64,000 nt of DNA, taken from assembly GCF_000626635.1 (NCBI RefSeq), contig NZ_CP007451.1, forward strand, positions 3,171,501-3,235,500, given 5' to 3'. Made by a program: the position numbers and the translations under genes. Below are positions 34,858 to 44,617 of this stretch, one piece after another. Source of the DNA: Draconibacterium orientale (GTDB lineage Bacteria; Bacteroidota; Bacteroidia; Bacteroidales; Prolixibacteraceae). Each line of letters begins with the position of its first letter. The first letter of the stretch is position 1. The notes beneath the pieces were generated by a model that worked only from the letters and a program-made list of their open reading frames with translations, ran no database searches and was not told the DNA's origin.

Positions 34858-36735
34858 ATGAAGAAGGAGATCAAATTTAGCTTGCTGTATAGAGATATGT
34901 GGCAATCATCGGGGAAATATGTTCCCAAAGTAGAACAACTGGAAAAAGTTGCACCCGCAATAATCGATATGGGATGTTTCGACAGGGTCGAGACCAACGG
35001 TGGTGGATTCGAGCAGATCAACCTTTTGTTTGGCGAAAATCCGAACATTGCCAACCGCAGATGGACACAGCCTTTTAACGATGCCGGTATTCAAACGCAC
35101 ATGTTAGAGCGTGCTTTAAACGGTATTCGAATGAGCCCGGTGTCTGCCGACGTTCGTAAGCTGATGTTTAAAGTGAAAAAATTACAGGGAACGGATATTG
35201 CCCGTTCTTTCTGTGGATTGAACGATCCGCGAAACCTGGAGAACTCGATTAAGTTTGCCAAAGAAGGTGGAATGATTTCGCAGGCAGCGCTGAGTTTAAC
35301 CATTTCGGAAGTGCACACGGTGGAATATTACACCAATCTGGCCAACATCTTAATTGAAATGGGTGCCGACGAGATTTGTGTTAAAGATATGGCGGGTATT
35401 GGCCGTCCGGCTTTCATCGGAAAAATCATCAAGAATATAAAAACAGCGCATCCTAAAACTACTGTTCAGTACCACGGTCATTCGGGACCTGGTTTTTCAA
35501 TGGCCAGTATTTTAGAGGCTGCACGCGCCGGAGTTGATTATGTAGATGTTGCTATGGAACCACTGTCGTGGGGAACAGGTCATGCCGATGTTTTGGCCGT
35601 TCAGGGCATGTTGAAAGATGCCGGTTATGCAGTAAAAGAGGTGAACATGAAAGCCTACATGGAAGTGCGTTCGATGACACAGGAGTTTATCGACGATTTC
35701 CTGGGTTACTACATCAACCCGAAAAACCGTCACATGAACTCGTTGCTGATCGGCTCGGGACTTCCCGGCGGAATGATGGGCAGTTTGATGGCCGACCTGG
35801 GTAACAACCTCGAGAGCCTGAACAAGTGGCTGACAAAACGCAACAAATCAACCTTAACGCAGGACGATCTGCTGATTAAACTGTTTGATGAGGTAGAATA
35901 CATTTGGCCGAAGTTAGGTTACCCGCCGCTGGTAACACCATTTAGCCAGTACGTGAAAAACCTGGCCCTGATGAATGTGTTGCAGGTAATTAAAGGCCGC
36001 GAGCGCTGGAGTATGATTGCCGATAACATCTGGGATATGATTATTGGTAAATCGGGAAAACTTCCCGGAGAATTGGCACCTGAAATTGTGGAGCTGGCAA
36101 AAGCAAACGGAAAAGAATTCTTTACCGGCGTACCGCAGGAGCTGTACCCGGATAACCTGGATGTGTTCAGAAAAGAAATGGACGACAATGGTTGGGATTA
36201 TGGTCAGGACGACGAAGAATTGTTGGAGCTGGCTATGCATCCCGAGCAATACCGTGCCTACAAATCGGGTAAAGCAAAAGCCGATTTCGAAGCCGATCTG
36301 GCCGCTCAAAAAGCAGCTAAAGAACCAAAAGCAGAGAAAGTTGAAGTTCCTGCAGGTGCATTCGAGCCAAAATCGATGATAATTGATGTAAACGGCGAGA
36401 AATTTAAAGTGGGCGTTAGCTACGACGGTGCTGAGGCTGCTCCGGCTGCTGCAAGCCCTGCTCCTGCAAAAGTAGAAGCTGCTCCCGTGGCATCGGGTAA
36501 TGTAGCTTCGGAAGTTATTGCCCCACTGGAAGGAAAATTCATGTTAACAAAAGATACATCGGAAACCGCGCTTAAAATTGGCGATAAAGTAAAAGAGGGG
36601 GATTTGATTTGCTACATCGAATCGATGAAAACCTACAACGCCGTAGTTGCCGAGAGCGACGGAACAGTTACTGCCATTTTAAAAGCCAATGGCGATAACG
36701 TGGACGAAGACGATGTTTTGGTGCAACTATCATAA
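34858..36735 (+). CDS. oadA: Biotin-dependent decarboxylase alpha subunit (oxaloacetate decarboxylase type)
   Basis: The 625-residue protein joins an N-terminal carboxyltransferase TIM barrel (about 1-300), a PYC_OADA helical domain (about 310-460), an Ala/Pro linker (about 520-545), and a C-terminal biotinyl domain (about 550-625) with the biotin lysine in IESMKTYNAV. Likely metal and carboxylysine residues lie in LLYRDMWQSSG, EICVKDMAGIGRP and VQYHGHSGPG. These motifs differ from the classical enterobacterial ones (RDAHQS, HTHDTSG), as in other Bacteroidota versions. It transfers CO2 from the substrate to biotin. The substrate is most likely oxaloacetate, but another oxo-acid or acyl-CoA cannot be excluded. 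Confidence 0.88.
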   Translation: MKKEIKFSLLYRDMWQSSGKYVPKVEQLEKVAPAIIDMGCFDRVETNGGGFEQINLLFGENPNIANRRWTQPFNDAGIQTHMLERALNGIRMSPVSADVRKLMFKVKKLQGTDIARSFCGLNDPRNLENSIKFAKEGGMISQAALSLTISEVHTVEYYTNLANILIEMGADEICVKDMAGIGRPAFIGKIIKNIKTAHPKTTVQYHGHSGPGFSMASILEAARAGVDYVDVAMEPLSWGTGHADVLAVQGMLKDAGYAVKEVNMKAYMEVRSMTQEFIDDFLGYYINPKNRHMNSLLIGSGLPGGMMGSLMADLGNNLESLNKWLTKRNKSTLTQDDLLIKLFDEVEYIWPKLGYPPLVTPFSQYVKNLALMNVLQVIKGRERWSMIADNIWDMIIGKSGKLPGELAPEIVELAKANGKEFFTGVPQELYPDNLDVFRKEMDDNGWDYGQDDEELLELAMHPEQYRAYKSGKAKADFEADLAAQKAAKEPKAEKVEVPAGAFEPKSMIIDVNGEKFKVGVSYDGAEAAPAAASPAPAKVEAAPVASGNVASEVIAPLEGKFMLTKDTSETALKIGDKVKEGDLICYIESMKTYNAVVAESDGTVTAILKANGDNVDEDDVLVQLS

Positions 36736-36744
36736 AACTATTTT

Positions 36745-37950
36745 ATGGAGATTTTATCAGAACTGTTTAACATGACCGCACTGGGCGATATCACGTATCA
36801 AACGTTGATTATGTGGGCGATATCGTTTGTGCTGCTTTATCTGGGAATAAAGAAAGGCTACGAGCCGCTGTTGCTTATCCCGATAGCATTTGGTGTGCTG
36901 CTGGCCAACTTCCCCGGGGGACAAATGGGCGTTGTAAACCCCGAACTGATTGAGCTGGAAGGACACCGGTATATGAACCTGTTTGAAATTGCGCACGATT
37001 ACGGGATTATGAATTACCTGTATTATTCGCTGATAAAAACCGGATTGCTGCCTCCTGTAATTTTTATGGGGGTTGGCGTATTAACCGATTTTGGCCCGAT
37101 GTTGCGTAACCTGAAACTGGCCCTGTTTGGCGCCGCTGCACAGATCGGTATTTTCTCGATCTTGCTGGGAGCTATTGCCGTTGGTTTTACGCCTAAAGAA
37201 GCTGCTTCGCTGGGTATTATTGGTGGTGCCGATGGCCCAACCGCGATTTACACTACCATTAAACTGGCGCCGCACTTGCTTGGCCCAATTGCTATTGCGG
37301 CGTATTCGTACATGGCGCTGGTACCTGTTATTATTCCATTGGTCGCAAAGTTATTTATCTCGAAAAAGGAGTTCACCATCAACATGAAACAGATGGAGAA
37401 ACAGTACCCCGCAAAATACGAGATCAAAAATATAAAAGCGGCCAAAATTATTTTCCCTATTGCTTTGGGAACACTGTCTGCTGTTTTGGTTCCGTCGTCG
37501 GTGCCGCTGTTGGGAATGCTGTTGTTTGGTAACCTGATTAAAGAGGTTGGCTCGTCGACAAGCCGTTTGGCCGATGCCGCACAGGGACCAATTATGAACA
37601 CCGCAACCATTTTCCTGGGGCTTACCGTTGGAGCAACAATGACCGCAGAAGTTTTCCTTTCGGAAAAAACACTGGGTATTGTGGTCGGAGGTTTTGTAGC
37701 CTTCGCCATATCAATTGCCGGTGGTATTTTTGCCGTGAAACTGGTAAACCTGTTCAGCAAGAAAAAAATCAACCCGCTTATTGGAGCAACCGGTTTGAGT
37801 GCCGTGCCAATGGCGTCGCGTGTGGCTAACGAGCTGGCGTTGAAATACGATAAAAAGAACCACATCCTTCAGTATTGTATGGCCAGTAACATCTCGGGTG
37901 TAATTGGCTCGGCAGTGGCTGCAGGTGTGCTTATTTCGTTTTTAATGTAG
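36745..37950 (+). CDS. oadB: Sodium-translocating decarboxylase beta subunit
   Basis: The 401-residue membrane protein has about nine to eleven hydrophobic segments and the conserved sodium-site motifs of OadB/MmdB/GcdB. These are MGVGVLTDFGPML (the family Asp), LGIIGGADGPTAIY (re-entrant loop) and the C-terminal GATGLSAVPMASRVANE and HILQYCMASNISGVIGSAVAAGV. It decarboxylates carboxybiotin delivered by the alpha subunit and exports sodium ions. It begins 9 bases after oadA and is followed by a strong terminator. Confidence 0.95.
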   Translation: MEILSELFNMTALGDITYQTLIMWAISFVLLYLGIKKGYEPLLLIPIAFGVLLANFPGGQMGVVNPELIELEGHRYMNLFEIAHDYGIMNYLYYSLIKTGLLPPVIFMGVGVLTDFGPMLRNLKLALFGAAAQIGIFSILLGAIAVGFTPKEAASLGIIGGADGPTAIYTTIKLAPHLLGPIAIAAYSYMALVPVIIPLVAKLFISKKEFTINMKQMEKQYPAKYEIKNIKAAKIIFPIALGTLSAVLVPSSVPLLGMLLFGNLIKEVGSSTSRLADAAQGPIMNTATIFLGLTVGATMTAEVFLSEKTLGIVVGGFVAFAISIAGGIFAVKLVNLFSKKKINPLIGATGLSAVPMASRVANELALKYDKKNHILQYCMASNISGVIGSAVAAGVLISFLM

Positions 37951-37969
37951 TTATAATATAGAATTTGAT

Positions 37970-38003
37970 AAAAGGGGGAGGCCGCAAGGTTTCCCCTTTT
38001 TTT
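37970..38003 (+). terminator. Intrinsic terminator of the oad operon
   Basis: AAAAGGGG pairs with CCCCTTTT around a G/C-rich loop, followed by a T tract ending at 38003. The group II intron begins one base later at 38005. Confidence 0.8.
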
Positions 38004-38415
38004 GGTGTGCCGTGCATGGTAAATAGCTATAGGGTGAAAGTCCTGAATGGGGGTTTGTAGTGCCAACCATTAGCCGAAGGCAAGGGTGTCCATCGTGAGG
38101 TGGAATCTGAAGGAAGCTGAAAGCAAATTTCTGACCCGAGGAACACGAACATCATTAGGCATTTCCAATGGGATAAGTTTGCCAAACAAAACGAAGTCCA
38201 AAACTACACGGACATTGGAGTGTAGATGGTGCGGGTGGATGGAATGAAAGTTATTTATCTTACCGCGGGAGGTCTCACGGAGGTGTGGAAACAGAGTATG
38301 AAACACGGTTGGAAAAGATTTATCGTGAGAAGTCAGCCGAGGCCATAGTACCATAACCGACAACTTATGGGAAGGGCCGAACCTTAATGAGTGAGAAGTA
38401 AATGAATGTTACTCA

Positions 38416-39834
38416 ATGAAAGGAACAATGCAGAAAATCTTTGATGATTCGAAGACCTGTCCGCAAAAGAATAGGACGGCATCCGAAGGCTATGCGGGAG
38501 GGCAGACTTTTATAGAGATAACAGAAAACAACCTCACTCCCAACTATCAGTCAGAGAATGGATTGTTAGAACGTATCCTTTCATCCTCCAACCTAAACAC
38601 AGCTTACAAACAAGTTAAGCGGAATAAAGGAGCAGGAGGTGTTGATAAGATGCAAGTTGAATCCTTAAAGGATTATCTTGTCTGTCACAAGGATAAGTTA
38701 CTGGCCTCTATTCATAAAGGTAAATACCGCCCCAATCCTGTGAGACGGGTGGATATACCTAAAGAAAACGGGAAGAAGCGTCAGTTGGGTATCCCCACAG
38801 TCGTAGACAGGGTTATCCAACAAAGTATCGCACAACAACTACAGTTGATCTTTGCCCCCGAGTTTTCGGATCACAGTTACGGTTTCCGTCCAAAACACAG
38901 TGCCCATCAGGCACTTCAAAAATGGCAGGCTTACATCACGCAAGGTTGTGGTTATGCAGTTGATTTAGACCTCGAACGTTTCTTTGACACAGTATGCCAC
39001 AGCAAACACATTGAGGTATTATCCCGAAAGGTAAAAGATGGGCGGGTCATATCGCTTATCCATAAATACCTTAATGCAGGAGTGATGAAGGACGGTAAGT
39101 TTGAAGAAAGCTATGAAGGGGTGGCGCAGGGAGGACCGTTAAGTCCATTATTGAGTAATATTTTTCTTAATGAACTGGACAGGGAACTAGAGAAGCGGGG
39201 CCATAAGTTTGTTCGCTACGCCGACGACCTGGTCATCTTCTGCCGAAGCCAACGAAGTGCCGAACGGACAATGAAGAACATCGTTCCTTTTATTGAAAAG
39301 AAATTGTTTTTAATAGTCAATCGGGACAAGAGTAAGGTTGCATCAAACAGGAACATTAGGTTTCTTGGTTACTCTTTCTATAAATTTAGAGGGAAATTTA
39401 GAGGGAAAGGCAGGCTGCGCATTCACCCGAGAAGTGTGGATAAGATGAGAGCTAGAATCAGAGAACTTACATCCCGCAGTAACGGTTGGGGAAACGACCG
39501 AAGAAAGGTTGCGCTCCGGCAGTACGTCACTGGTTGGGTGCAATACTTCAAGCTGGCAGATATGCAGAAGCTTCTAATCAAAGTTGATGAATGGTATCGT
39601 CGAAGGTTGCGCATGGTTATTTGGAAACAATGGAAACGAATAAAGACCAAGGGTAAGAACCTGATTAAGTTGGGTGTAAATAAGTACAAGGCATGGGAGT
39701 GGGCGAATACAAGGAAAGGCTATTGGCGATTAGCGCATAGCTGGATCCTTTCTACCTCCATTACCAATGAAAGGTTACGAATTACTGGCTACGTTTTCTT
39801 TTCGGATTGTTATCGTAAGGTAAGAAGTTGTTAA
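38416..39834 (+). CDS. ltrA: Group II intron reverse transcriptase/maturase
   Basis: The 472-residue protein helps the intron splice and copies it during retrohoming. Reverse-transcriptase blocks are clear: RRVDIPKENGKKRQLGIPTV, DHSYGFRPKHSAHQAL, AVDLDLERFFDTV, GVAQGGPLSPLLSNI and the catalytic RYADDLVIF. The maturase X domain follows (about 330-450; ALRQYVTGWVQYFKLAD). There is no HNH endonuclease domain, so it belongs to the endonuclease-less type. A 12-base direct duplication near 39380 (KFRGKFRGK) is within the frame and does not break it. The ATG at 38416 is preceded by ribozyme sequence. Confidence 0.95.
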   Translation: MKGTMQKIFDDSKTCPQKNRTASEGYAGGQTFIEITENNLTPNYQSENGLLERILSSSNLNTAYKQVKRNKGAGGVDKMQVESLKDYLVCHKDKLLASIHKGKYRPNPVRRVDIPKENGKKRQLGIPTVVDRVIQQSIAQQLQLIFAPEFSDHSYGFRPKHSAHQALQKWQAYITQGCGYAVDLDLERFFDTVCHSKHIEVLSRKVKDGRVISLIHKYLNAGVMKDGKFEESYEGVAQGGPLSPLLSNIFLNELDRELEKRGHKFVRYADDLVIFCRSQRSAERTMKNIVPFIEKKLFLIVNRDKSKVASNRNIRFLGYSFYKFRGKFRGKGRLRIHPRSVDKMRARIRELTSRSNGWGNDRRKVALRQYVTGWVQYFKLADMQKLLIKVDEWYRRRLRMVIWKQWKRIKTKGKNLIKLGVNKYKAWEWANTRKGYWRLAHSWILSTSITNERLRITGYVFFSDCYRKVRSC

Positions 39835-39840
39835 TTAAGG

Positions 39841-39931
39841 AACCGCCGTATACGAGAACCGTACGTACGGTGGTGTGAGAGGTCGGGAAATAAAGTAGGA
39901 GGAAAACTATTTTATTTTCCTCCTACTCGAT
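39841..39931 (+). ncRNA. Group II intron domains V and VI
   Basis: Domain V is the catalytic hairpin ACCGCCGTA...TACGGTGGT beginning at 39841. Domain VI is a long stem GTAGGAGGA/TCCTCCTAC that should carry the branch-point adenosine on its 3' side, ending in CTACTCGAT. The remaining sequence up to 40187 holds no further gene and includes the presumed promoter of the kinase. Confidence 0.75.
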
Positions 39932-40187
39932 CCTGATTAATTCGTTGTACAATTTCTTTTTTTTGTAAATAATTCCTGCACTTACGCTGTTGCGAGCTTC
40001 TTCCCCAAAAGAACCAAAAACAATAAAGTCATTGAAAACGAAGTGAAGTAATCTGTTTATCTGTAATTATTTTAACCGGACAACTGCTTATGTTAATAGG
40101 GATACATGGCCTGTTTCTCTCTTCGGAAATATGTTATTCATAACTTAATTAGTTTTAGAAATTTGCTATTTTTATAAAAAACAGAAT

Positions 40188-41660
40188 ATGGAATTGCATA
40201 ACACCAATAGCAATCCCGCAAACCAATTGGAACAACTTCGTCGTGATTACGATGAACTAAAGCGAAAATTGGAAAAAAGCATCAGTCAACAAAAGCATAT
40301 CGAAAAAAAGCTGAACGAAAGCGAACAGAGGTTTGCTGTTCTGTTCAGGAAATCAGTATTCCCGGCAATTGTAACCAGGCTAACCGATGGGGTAATTGTT
40401 GACGTAAATGAGGCTTTTGAGCGAGAGTTCGGATTCTCCAAAAAAGAGGTGCTTGGTAAAACTTCGGTTCAGCTCGGTATAAATCCTAATGTAAAAGAAC
40501 GAAAACAACTGCACGAAAAGATTAGAGAAGATGGTGCTTTGCATCATCATGACATTGTATTATACTCCAAAACGGGAGAAAAAGCTTATTACGAAAGCAA
40601 CAGCGATAAACTCGTTATAAATGGCGAGGAATACCTTTTTAACACCGTACGCAATATAAGCGATTATAAAAATGCAATTCGGAAGCAGAAAGAAAATTTT
40701 GACCTGATACGTATTGCCGGAGAACAGACAAAAATGGGAGGATGGAATGTAATACTGAGTGAAAACAGGGTATATTGGTCGGATGAGGTAGCAGCCATAC
40801 ACGAAATGCCTGCCGGTTATGCTCCATTGGTTGAAGATGGAACTAATTTTTATGCCCCCGAATGGCGCGATAAAATAACAGAAGCTTTTACAAAATGTGT
40901 GCAGCAAGGTATTCCCTACGATGAAGAGATGGAAATAATCACTTCAAGCGGGAAACGGGTTTGGGTGCGAACGCTGGGCGAAGCTGTGCGCAACAAAAAA
41001 GGGAAAATAGTTAAAATACAGGGTGCATTTCAGGATATTACAAAACGTAAACAAGCCGAGCAGGAACTACGAGAAAGTGAAGCGCGATACAAAGCCATTT
41101 TTGAAACAACCGGAACAGCTACTTTAATAGTAGGAGAAGATACCACTATTTTAATGGCGAACAATGAGTGTTTTGATATGTTTGGCTACGATCCTAATCA
41201 GCTTGCCGGGCATAAATGGACCCGGTTTGTTGCGCCTGAGAGCTTTGAGCTGATGATGGAAAATCATCGGTTAAGGCGGGAGAATCCGGAGTTGGCTCCT
41301 CGAAAATACGAAGTAAAATTGCTAAACAGCAAGGGAGGTAAACGAGATGTTATGCTAAACATTAACATGATTACCGGAACCGGAACGAGTGTGGTGTCGA
41401 TGTTGGATATAACAGAGCGTAAACAAGCCGAAGATCAGTTGCTGCAAAGTAAAACAAACCTGGAACAATACTTTCATAACGATATATCGGCCGATTACGT
41501 GGTCTCCCAATCGGGCGAAATAGTGAGTTGTAATAAAACGTTTTTAAATTTATTTGGCTTCGAATCGAAATCAGAAGCCGAACAGTTTGATATAGCAAAC
41601 CTGTATAAAAACCCCCAAACTCAGGGAAGAAATGGTTCAGGAGCTAAAACAACAGCGTAA
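40188..41660 (+). CDS. N-terminal fragment of multi-PAS sensor kinase
   Basis: The 490 residues contain a coiled-coil start (QLEQLRRDYDELKRKLEK), then PAS/PAC repeats at about 45-150, 165-285, 295-410 and the beginning of a fourth from 415. Typical PAC endings are GAFQDITKRKQAEQEL and SMLDITERKQAEDQ. There is no transmembrane segment, so it is a cytosolic sensor. The last 15 residues (QTQGRNGSGAKTTA) are out of the true frame and result from the first insertion. Alone it could not signal. Confidence 0.85.
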   Translation: MELHNTNSNPANQLEQLRRDYDELKRKLEKSISQQKHIEKKLNESEQRFAVLFRKSVFPAIVTRLTDGVIVDVNEAFEREFGFSKKEVLGKTSVQLGINPNVKERKQLHEKIREDGALHHHDIVLYSKTGEKAYYESNSDKLVINGEEYLFNTVRNISDYKNAIRKQKENFDLIRIAGEQTKMGGWNVILSENRVYWSDEVAAIHEMPAGYAPLVEDGTNFYAPEWRDKITEAFTKCVQQGIPYDEEMEIITSSGKRVWVRTLGEAVRNKKGKIVKIQGAFQDITKRKQAEQELRESEARYKAIFETTGTATLIVGEDTTILMANNECFDMFGYDPNQLAGHKWTRFVAPESFELMMENHRLRRENPELAPRKYEVKLLNSKGGKRDVMLNINMITGTGTSVVSMLDITERKQAEDQLLQSKTNLEQYFHNDISADYVVSQSGEIVSCNKTFLNLFGFESKSEAEQFDIANLYKNPQTQGRNGSGAKTTA

Positions 41661-41716
41661 AAATCGAGAACCGCGAACTGGAGCTAGTTTCAAAAAACGG
41701 ACGAACCATTTATGCA

Positions 41717-44506
41717 ATGGTAAATTCAATAGGTATATATAACCGCAACAATGAATTAGAAAAGATTAGAGGGTATATTGTTGATATAACACAACAAAAA
41801 AATACAGAAAGAAAACTTAAGAAAAGCGAAGAAAAATACCGCCGGTTTTTTGAAGAAGATCTAACCGGAAACTATCACGTAACACTCGATGGGAAGATAC
41901 TGATGTGTAACGATGCTTTTGTTAAAATGTTAAAGTACGAAAGTAAGGAGGAGCTTTATAAATTAAATACTTCAGAACTATATTTTACCCTCGCTAACCG
42001 GGAAACTTTTATTGCCCAACTTCGCGAAAATAGAAAACTACACAATAACGAGCTTACTTTGAAAGCCCGCGATGGATCGAAAGTTGAAGTTATTGAAAAT
42101 GTTATAGGATTATTCGACGATTCGGGAGAACTAACCGAATTTGTGGGCTACATGTGGGACGTTACTCCGCAAAAAAAGGTACAGCGCGAACTGTTAAAAA
42201 GCGAAGAAAGATACCGCTTATTGTTTGCTCACAATCCACAACCCATGTGGATATACGATTTAAATACACTCGCAATTTTAGAAGTAAACAAAGCAGCAGT
42301 AAAACATTATGGCTACACAAAAGGCGAATTCCTTTCGATGACGCTAAAGGACATCAGGCCTAAAGAAGATATCCCGGCTCTTTTGGAGGATGTGAAAAAT
42401 ACTAGTGCAGAACTGAATGGGGCCGGAGAATGGAGGCATCTTAAAAAGAACGGCGAAATTATTGATGTGGAAATTACCTCGCATTCAATTGTGTTTAATG
42501 ATAGAAATGCCAGACATGTTCTTATTAGCGATATAACCGAACGCAAAAGAACAGAAAAAGAGATGCTAAAACTCATGCACGTCGTTAAGCAGAGTCCGGT
42601 GTCGATAATTATTACCGATTTAAACGGCAATATCGAATATGTTAATCCAAAATTGCAGGAAGTAAGCGGCTATACATACGAAGAATTAATTGGTAAAAAC
42701 CCCAGTATTATGAAATCGGGCGAAACGCCCGACAGCGAGTACGAAACATTATGGCAAGCCATTTCTTCAGGTGTAGCCTGGAAGGGGGAATTTCATAACA
42801 AAAAGAAAAACGGTGAGTTGTATTGGGAATCGGCCTATATCTCGCCAATAAGAAACGAAAAAAATGAGATAATAAACTATGTAGCATTAAAGGAAGATAT
42901 TACCGAGCGGAAGAAATTTATTAACGATATGGAGATTGCCAAAGAAAATGCGGAAAGCAATCAACGCCTGTTCGAAACCATATTTGATAATGCCCCCATC
43001 GGAATAGCGCTGGTTGATAGTCGTACCGGGAAGTACCTGAAAATTAATCAGAGCAATTGCGATATGATCGGGTATTCTAAAGCCGAAATGAGTACCATGG
43101 ATTTTATGCAAATAACGCACCCCGATGACCTGGAAGTAGATTTACTGAGCATGAAAAAGCTGAGAAATCGGGAAATTTCTTATTACGACCTGGAAAAACG
43201 TTATATCTCAAAGCAAGGCAAAACGGTACACGTTCAGTTAACGGTTGTACCTTTATTGGTTTCTGAAGCCGGCGTACAAACCCATATTGCTATTGTGCAA
43301 GACATTTCGAACGATAAAAAGTTAATCGCTCAACTGGAGCAAAACAATACCGAATTGGTTATTGCAAAAGAACAAGCAGAGCAAAGCGACAAGCTAAAAT
43401 CAGCCTTTCTGGCAAATATGAGCCACGAAATACGCACCCCGATGAATGGGATTCTGGGGTTTACCGATTTACTTTTAACCCCGAATTTAAACGATGCCGA
43501 AAAAGAACATTTTATTAAAATTGTGCATAAAAGCGGGCAACGTATGTTAAGTACGGTGAATGATATTGTGGAAATATCGAAAATTGAAGCAGGGATTGTT
43601 AACGTTCATTCAGAACAAATTGATATAAATGAAACGGTGAAAGAACTGATCCTCTTTTTCGAACCCGAAGCCCGGGATAAGGGCATAATGCTACTGTTAC
43701 AACAGTTGTTACCAAACGAAAGAAGATACCTTTTTACCGACAAAAATAAACTGGACTCCATTTTCACTAATTTTATTAAAAATGCCATAAAGTACACCCA
43801 AAAGGGAACCATTAAAATAGGCTGCAGAGAAACCGGATCGGCGATTGAATTTTACGTGGAAGATACAGGTATTGGTATTCCGAAACACCGGTTGAACGCC
43901 ATTTTTGAACGATTTATTCAGGCCGATATTGAAGATACCCGGGTATTTGAGGGCTCCGGCCTGGGACTTGCAATTTCTAAATCATACGCCAAAATGCTGG
44001 GTGGAGAAATTAGAGTGGAGAGTGAAGAAGGGTTAGGCTCAACATTTTATTTCTCGTTACCCGTAAAACAGGATGGAGCCAATGGCGCTTATAATAACGG
44101 ACAAACAGCTAATAATATGCAGCAGGAAAAACCAAAGGATAACAAATTGAAAATTCTTATTGCTGAAGATGATGAAACCTCTTGCCAGTTTCTATCGCTC
44201 CTGGTTAAAAACTTTAGTAAAGAAATATTGGAAGCAAAAACAGGGGTAGAGGCGGTAGAACATTGTCGGAATAATAATGATATCGATATTATTTTTATGG
44301 ATATCCGTATGCCGGAAATGAATGGTTACGACGCAGTGCGCCATATAAGAGAATTTAATAGTGAGGTAGTAATTATAGCACAAACGGCTTATGCTTTTTC
44401 GTCCGACAGGGAAAAAGCTGCCGAAGCGGGATGTACCGATTTTATTACAAAACCAATTCAATCCGAGGAGTTGACCAGAATTGTAAAACAGTACTTCGCT
44501 ATTTGA
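41717..44506 (+). CDS. C-terminal fragment: PAS-HisKA-HATPase-receiver hybrid kinase
   Basis: The 929-residue frame begins in the middle of a PAS domain and continues with four more PAS/PAC domains (to about 545). A HisKA domain has the phospho-accepting His in FLANMSHEIRTPMNGILGF, and the HATPase_c domain has FTNFIKNAIKYTQKG, VEDTGIGIPKH and GSGLGLAISKSYA. A receiver domain (about 800-925) has DDE acidic residues in LIAEDDETSC, phospho-acceptor Asp in IIFMDIRMPEMNGY and the Lys in DFITKPIQ. No DNA-binding output is present, so a histidine phosphotransferase or another regulator must lie downstream. It may still be made from an internal start. Confidence 0.85.
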   Translation: MVNSIGIYNRNNELEKIRGYIVDITQQKNTERKLKKSEEKYRRFFEEDLTGNYHVTLDGKILMCNDAFVKMLKYESKEELYKLNTSELYFTLANRETFIAQLRENRKLHNNELTLKARDGSKVEVIENVIGLFDDSGELTEFVGYMWDVTPQKKVQRELLKSEERYRLLFAHNPQPMWIYDLNTLAILEVNKAAVKHYGYTKGEFLSMTLKDIRPKEDIPALLEDVKNTSAELNGAGEWRHLKKNGEIIDVEITSHSIVFNDRNARHVLISDITERKRTEKEMLKLMHVVKQSPVSIIITDLNGNIEYVNPKLQEVSGYTYEELIGKNPSIMKSGETPDSEYETLWQAISSGVAWKGEFHNKKKNGELYWESAYISPIRNEKNEIINYVALKEDITERKKFINDMEIAKENAESNQRLFETIFDNAPIGIALVDSRTGKYLKINQSNCDMIGYSKAEMSTMDFMQITHPDDLEVDLLSMKKLRNREISYYDLEKRYISKQGKTVHVQLTVVPLLVSEAGVQTHIAIVQDISNDKKLIAQLEQNNTELVIAKEQAEQSDKLKSAFLANMSHEIRTPMNGILGFTDLLLTPNLNDAEKEHFIKIVHKSGQRMLSTVNDIVEISKIEAGIVNVHSEQIDINETVKELILFFEPEARDKGIMLLLQQLLPNERRYLFTDKNKLDSIFTNFIKNAIKYTQKGTIKIGCRETGSAIEFYVEDTGIGIPKHRLNAIFERFIQADIEDTRVFEGSGLGLAISKSYAKMLGGEIRVESEEGLGSTFYFSLPVKQDGANGAYNNGQTANNMQQEKPKDNKLKILIAEDDETSCQFLSLLVKNFSKEILEAKTGVEAVEHCRNNNDIDIIFMDIRMPEMNGYDAVRHIREFNSEVVIIAQTAYAFSSDREKAAEAGCTDFITKPIQSEELTRIVKQYFAI

Positions 44507-44617
44507 ACAGCCCGGATAACAGGTTGTTACTAAATTTGAAGCGTTTTTGTTTTTTCGATACCAAATGAAAAAGCAATTTGTAATGTTTTGCCTATCGATT
44601 TTATAGCTTGCAATAAC

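Larger units (their letters stand above)
38005..39931 (+). mobile_element. Group II intron with maturase gene
   Basis: The 5' end reads GTGTGCCGTG, matching the GUGYG start of group II introns. Ribozyme-like sequence runs to about 38415 (segments such as AGGGTGAAAGTCCTGAA and GAATCTGAAGGAAGC are characteristic). The maturase gene lies inside domain IV. Domain V (from 39841, ACCGCCGTA paired with TACGGTGGT) and domain VI (AGTAGGAGGAAAAC / TTTTCCTCCTACT) follow, and the 3' end is probably CTACTCGAT at 39931. All parts look intact. The insertion point is just behind an intrinsic terminator, so no gene is broken. The end points are good to a few bases. Confidence 0.88.
40188..44506 (+). pseudogene. 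Multi-PAS hybrid histidine kinase split by two single-base insertions
   Basis: The two adjacent frames (40188-41660 and 41717-44506) read as one protein of about 1,439 residues if one base is removed from each of two homopolymers. The first is the five-C run at 41612-41616 and the second the five-A run at 41659-41663. Between them the third frame gives a natural PAS continuation (KLREEMVQELKQQRK), and after the second correction it joins IENRELELVSKNGRTIYAM. Both breaks lie within a single PAS domain. Either the gene decayed recently, the runs are phase-variable, or the assembly has homopolymer errors. The downstream piece retains all catalytic domains. Confidence 0.8.

Noticed and set aside
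39379-39405. 12-base tandem duplication in the intron maturase gene
   Set aside because: In frame, adds four residues in a basic loop; likely neutral.
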